7,416 nt of DNA, taken from an uncultured Alistipes sp. GTDB taxonomy: Bacteria; Bacteroidota; Bacteroidia; Bacteroidales; Rikenellaceae. The stretch covers positions 1 through 7,416 of the forward strand of contig URBJ01000103.1 in NCBI GenBank assembly GCA_900546005.1, in the 5' to 3' direction. Below the pieces are notes generated by a model. The model saw only the letters and a program-made list of their open reading frames with translations, had not been told where the DNA came from and made no database searches. The position numbers were made by a program, and so were the translations under genes. Position 1 is the first letter of the stretch, and every line of letters starts with the position of its first letter. Positions 6,101 to 7,416 of this stretch are shown here, piece by piece.

Positions 6101-7416
6101 GCTATCGGTACTGTTTTGGACGGAAGGCAACGAATCGGCAACGGGACGAGCCAATGAATCGGTTACCGGCACCAGCGAAGTCACCTTCAAACTGTCCGGC
6201 AAATCACCGTTCAACTCTGCCATAATTCGGTCGCGAATTTGCTCAAATTCGGCCCGGTTGGCCTCGCGAATCGGCTCAGCCGGTTCGGTCGGCACCTTCA
6301 GCGGATCGATCGGCGTTCCATTTTTCCAGATACGGAAATCGAGGTGAGGACCCGTTGCCACTCCGGTCGCGCCGACGTATCCGATCAACTGACCCTGACG
6401 CACCCGGGCTCCCTTATGGATTCCTTTGGCATACCCCTTCAAGTGCAGGTATCCCGAAACCAACGATCCGGTGTTGTGCTTGATCTTGATCGTATTACCG
6501 CCACCACCGCTGTATCCTTTGGCTATCACCACACCATCCCCCACGGCAACGACTGGTGTTCCCGATGGGGCCGCATAGTCCACCCCATAGTGCGGTCTGC
6601 GCACCCGATAGACCGGATGCAACCGCGAGCTCGAAAATCGGGAGCTGATCCGGCTATACTTCAATGGAGCCTTCAAGAGGTTCTTGCGCAGACTTTGTCC
6701 CTTCTCGTCCCAATAGCCGAGTTTGTCATCCTGCATGAACGGAATGGCATAATAGGTTTTGCCTCCCTGTTCGAAACGTGCCCCCCAGATCATTCCGTGT
6801 CCGATATTGACCGTATCGACATACTGCTGATCGTAGATCAACGTAAAATTATCCCCCTCCTGAAGTCCGAAGAAGTCGACTGTCCACGCATAGATATTCT
6901 CCATATCGACCGCCAACACGGGACTCATTCCGTTATCGATCATGCTGTTCCACAACGACGAGGTAATCGTAGCCTGCTGCTTCACCCGCCGGATATCGAC
7001 CTTTTTCTCACCTTTGTAGACCCGAACCGAATCGACCTGAGACAGATCGAAAACCACATACTCAATATTGGTATTCTCATAGACAAAATAGGCGAGCCGT
7101 GCCGTCGAATCTTTCGTTTGAAAAGTCATATAGTTTTGTCCGGCCTTGATGCCCCGCAGATCGAACACCGGTTCGGATGCACGGACAATCCGATCGACCA
7201 CGCCCGCACTGACCCCGAACCGACCGAGAATCTGCCCGAGTGTCTCTCCGAGCTGAACCGTGTTCTCCGCAATATCGTAATCATCGATCGCTATACCGTA
7301 AAGGAGCTCCTTTGTCGGTTCCTGCGGTTCTTCTACGACAGGATCGGTTTCGTGCTGCGGCTCCCGATCCGCCAGCACAAACACGAACAGCACCACCAGC
7401 ACTACGACGACTCCTC
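6089..7416 (-). CDS. M23 family metallopeptidase, membrane-anchored, 5' end cut by window
   Basis: A LytM-type zinc endopeptidase of the envelope, expected to cleave peptidoglycan cross-links; similar overall to MepM/YebA. Numbering starts at a GTG at 7402, but the frame stays open to the right edge through GVVVV codons, so the gene is partial and that GTG is probably internal. The visible order is a hydrophobic anchor (to about residue 10), a Pro/Glu-rich linker (12-31), a LysM/OapA-like region with QLGETLGQIL (50-59), a middle domain (about 90-225), the M23 domain (about 255-370) and a polar, acidic tail. Catalytic features are HYGVD at 271-275 (H271, D275), YLHL at 318-321 (H320) and GPHLD at 351-355. 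The last is normally HLH, so D355 stands where a zinc-binding His is expected. The tail repeats DSL three times near 403, 415 and 423 and ends DSEEE. It is the first visible gene of the leftward operon. Confidence 0.9.
   Translation of the reverse strand, partial: GVVVVLVVLFVFVLADREPQHETDPVVEEPQEPTKELLYGIAIDDYDIAENTVQLGETLGQILGRFGVSAGVVDRIVRASEPVFDLRGIKAGQNYMTFQTKDSTARLAYFVYENTNIEYVVFDLSQVDSVRVYKGEKKVDIRRVKQQATITSSLWNSMIDNGMSPVLAVDMENIYAWTVDFFGLQEGDNFTLIYDQQYVDTVNIGHGMIWGARFEQGGKTYYAIPFMQDDKLGYWDEKGQSLRKNLLKAPLKYSRISSRFSSSRLHPVYRVRRPHYGVDYAAPSGTPVVAVGDGVVIAKGYSGGGGNTIKIKHNTGSLVSGYLHLKGYAKGIHKGARVRQGQLIGYVGATGVATGPHLDFRIWKNGTPIDPLKVPTEPAEPIREANRAEFEQIRDRIMAELNGDLPDSLKVTSLVPVTDSLARPVADSLPSVQNSTDSEEE

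Noticed and set aside
5478..6347. 289-codon open frame on the plus strand opposite the SDR, YhbP-like and M23 genes
   Set aside because: It spans the boundaries of three supported leftward genes, and its product is low in hydrophobic patterning, rich in Arg/Ser/Thr/Pro, with no family motif.

Overview
The window looks like chromosomal DNA of a Bacteroidota bacterium, probably of the order Bacteroidales. Base composition appears moderate in genes and strongly AT-rich between them. The promoter ahead of the first gene has the Bacteroidota -33/-7 form (TTG, about 20 bases, TAnnTTTG) rather than TTGACA/TATAAT. The set of genes (MEP-pathway IspD, a TrhP-like U32 protein, a single-pass M23 peptidase) fits that group. 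I cannot name a genus from the sequence alone. The content is core, housekeeping-like; I see no mobile element, CRISPR array, phage gene, toxin-antitoxin pair or RNA gene.

Layout. Bases 1-361 are AT-rich and non-coding, with a promoter for the rightward genes, a possible divergent promoter for a gene off the left edge, and a small foldable leader. Three rightward genes follow with short gaps (40 and 15 bases): an all-trans polyprenyl diphosphate synthase (362-1336), a U32-family protein of the TrhP tRNA hydroxylation type (1377-2639) and a multi-pass UPF0104/flippase-like membrane protein (2655-3758). A 147-base convergent spacer separates them from a leftward cluster. Read in its own direction, that cluster is an M23 envelope endopeptidase (6089 to the right edge, 5' end cut off), a YhbP/UPF0306 flavin-binding-like protein (5640-6083), an extended SDR oxidoreductase (4601-5659) and ispD (3906-4604). 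The leftward genes are separated by 5 bases or overlap, so they very likely form one operon with translational coupling.

How the genes relate. IspD makes an early intermediate of the MEP isoprenoid pathway and the polyprenyl synthase elongates the resulting C5 units, so the two convergent operons each hold one isoprenoid gene. The flippase-like protein and the M23 peptidase act at the cell envelope, which consumes polyprenyl carriers. This link is inference; the genes are also plausible as unrelated housekeeping neighbours. I found no clearly new system. The points most worth a second look are the Asp that replaces the second His of the M23 HxH zinc motif, the hairpin-rich leader of the prenyl synthase gene, and the coupled YhbP-SDR-ispD block.
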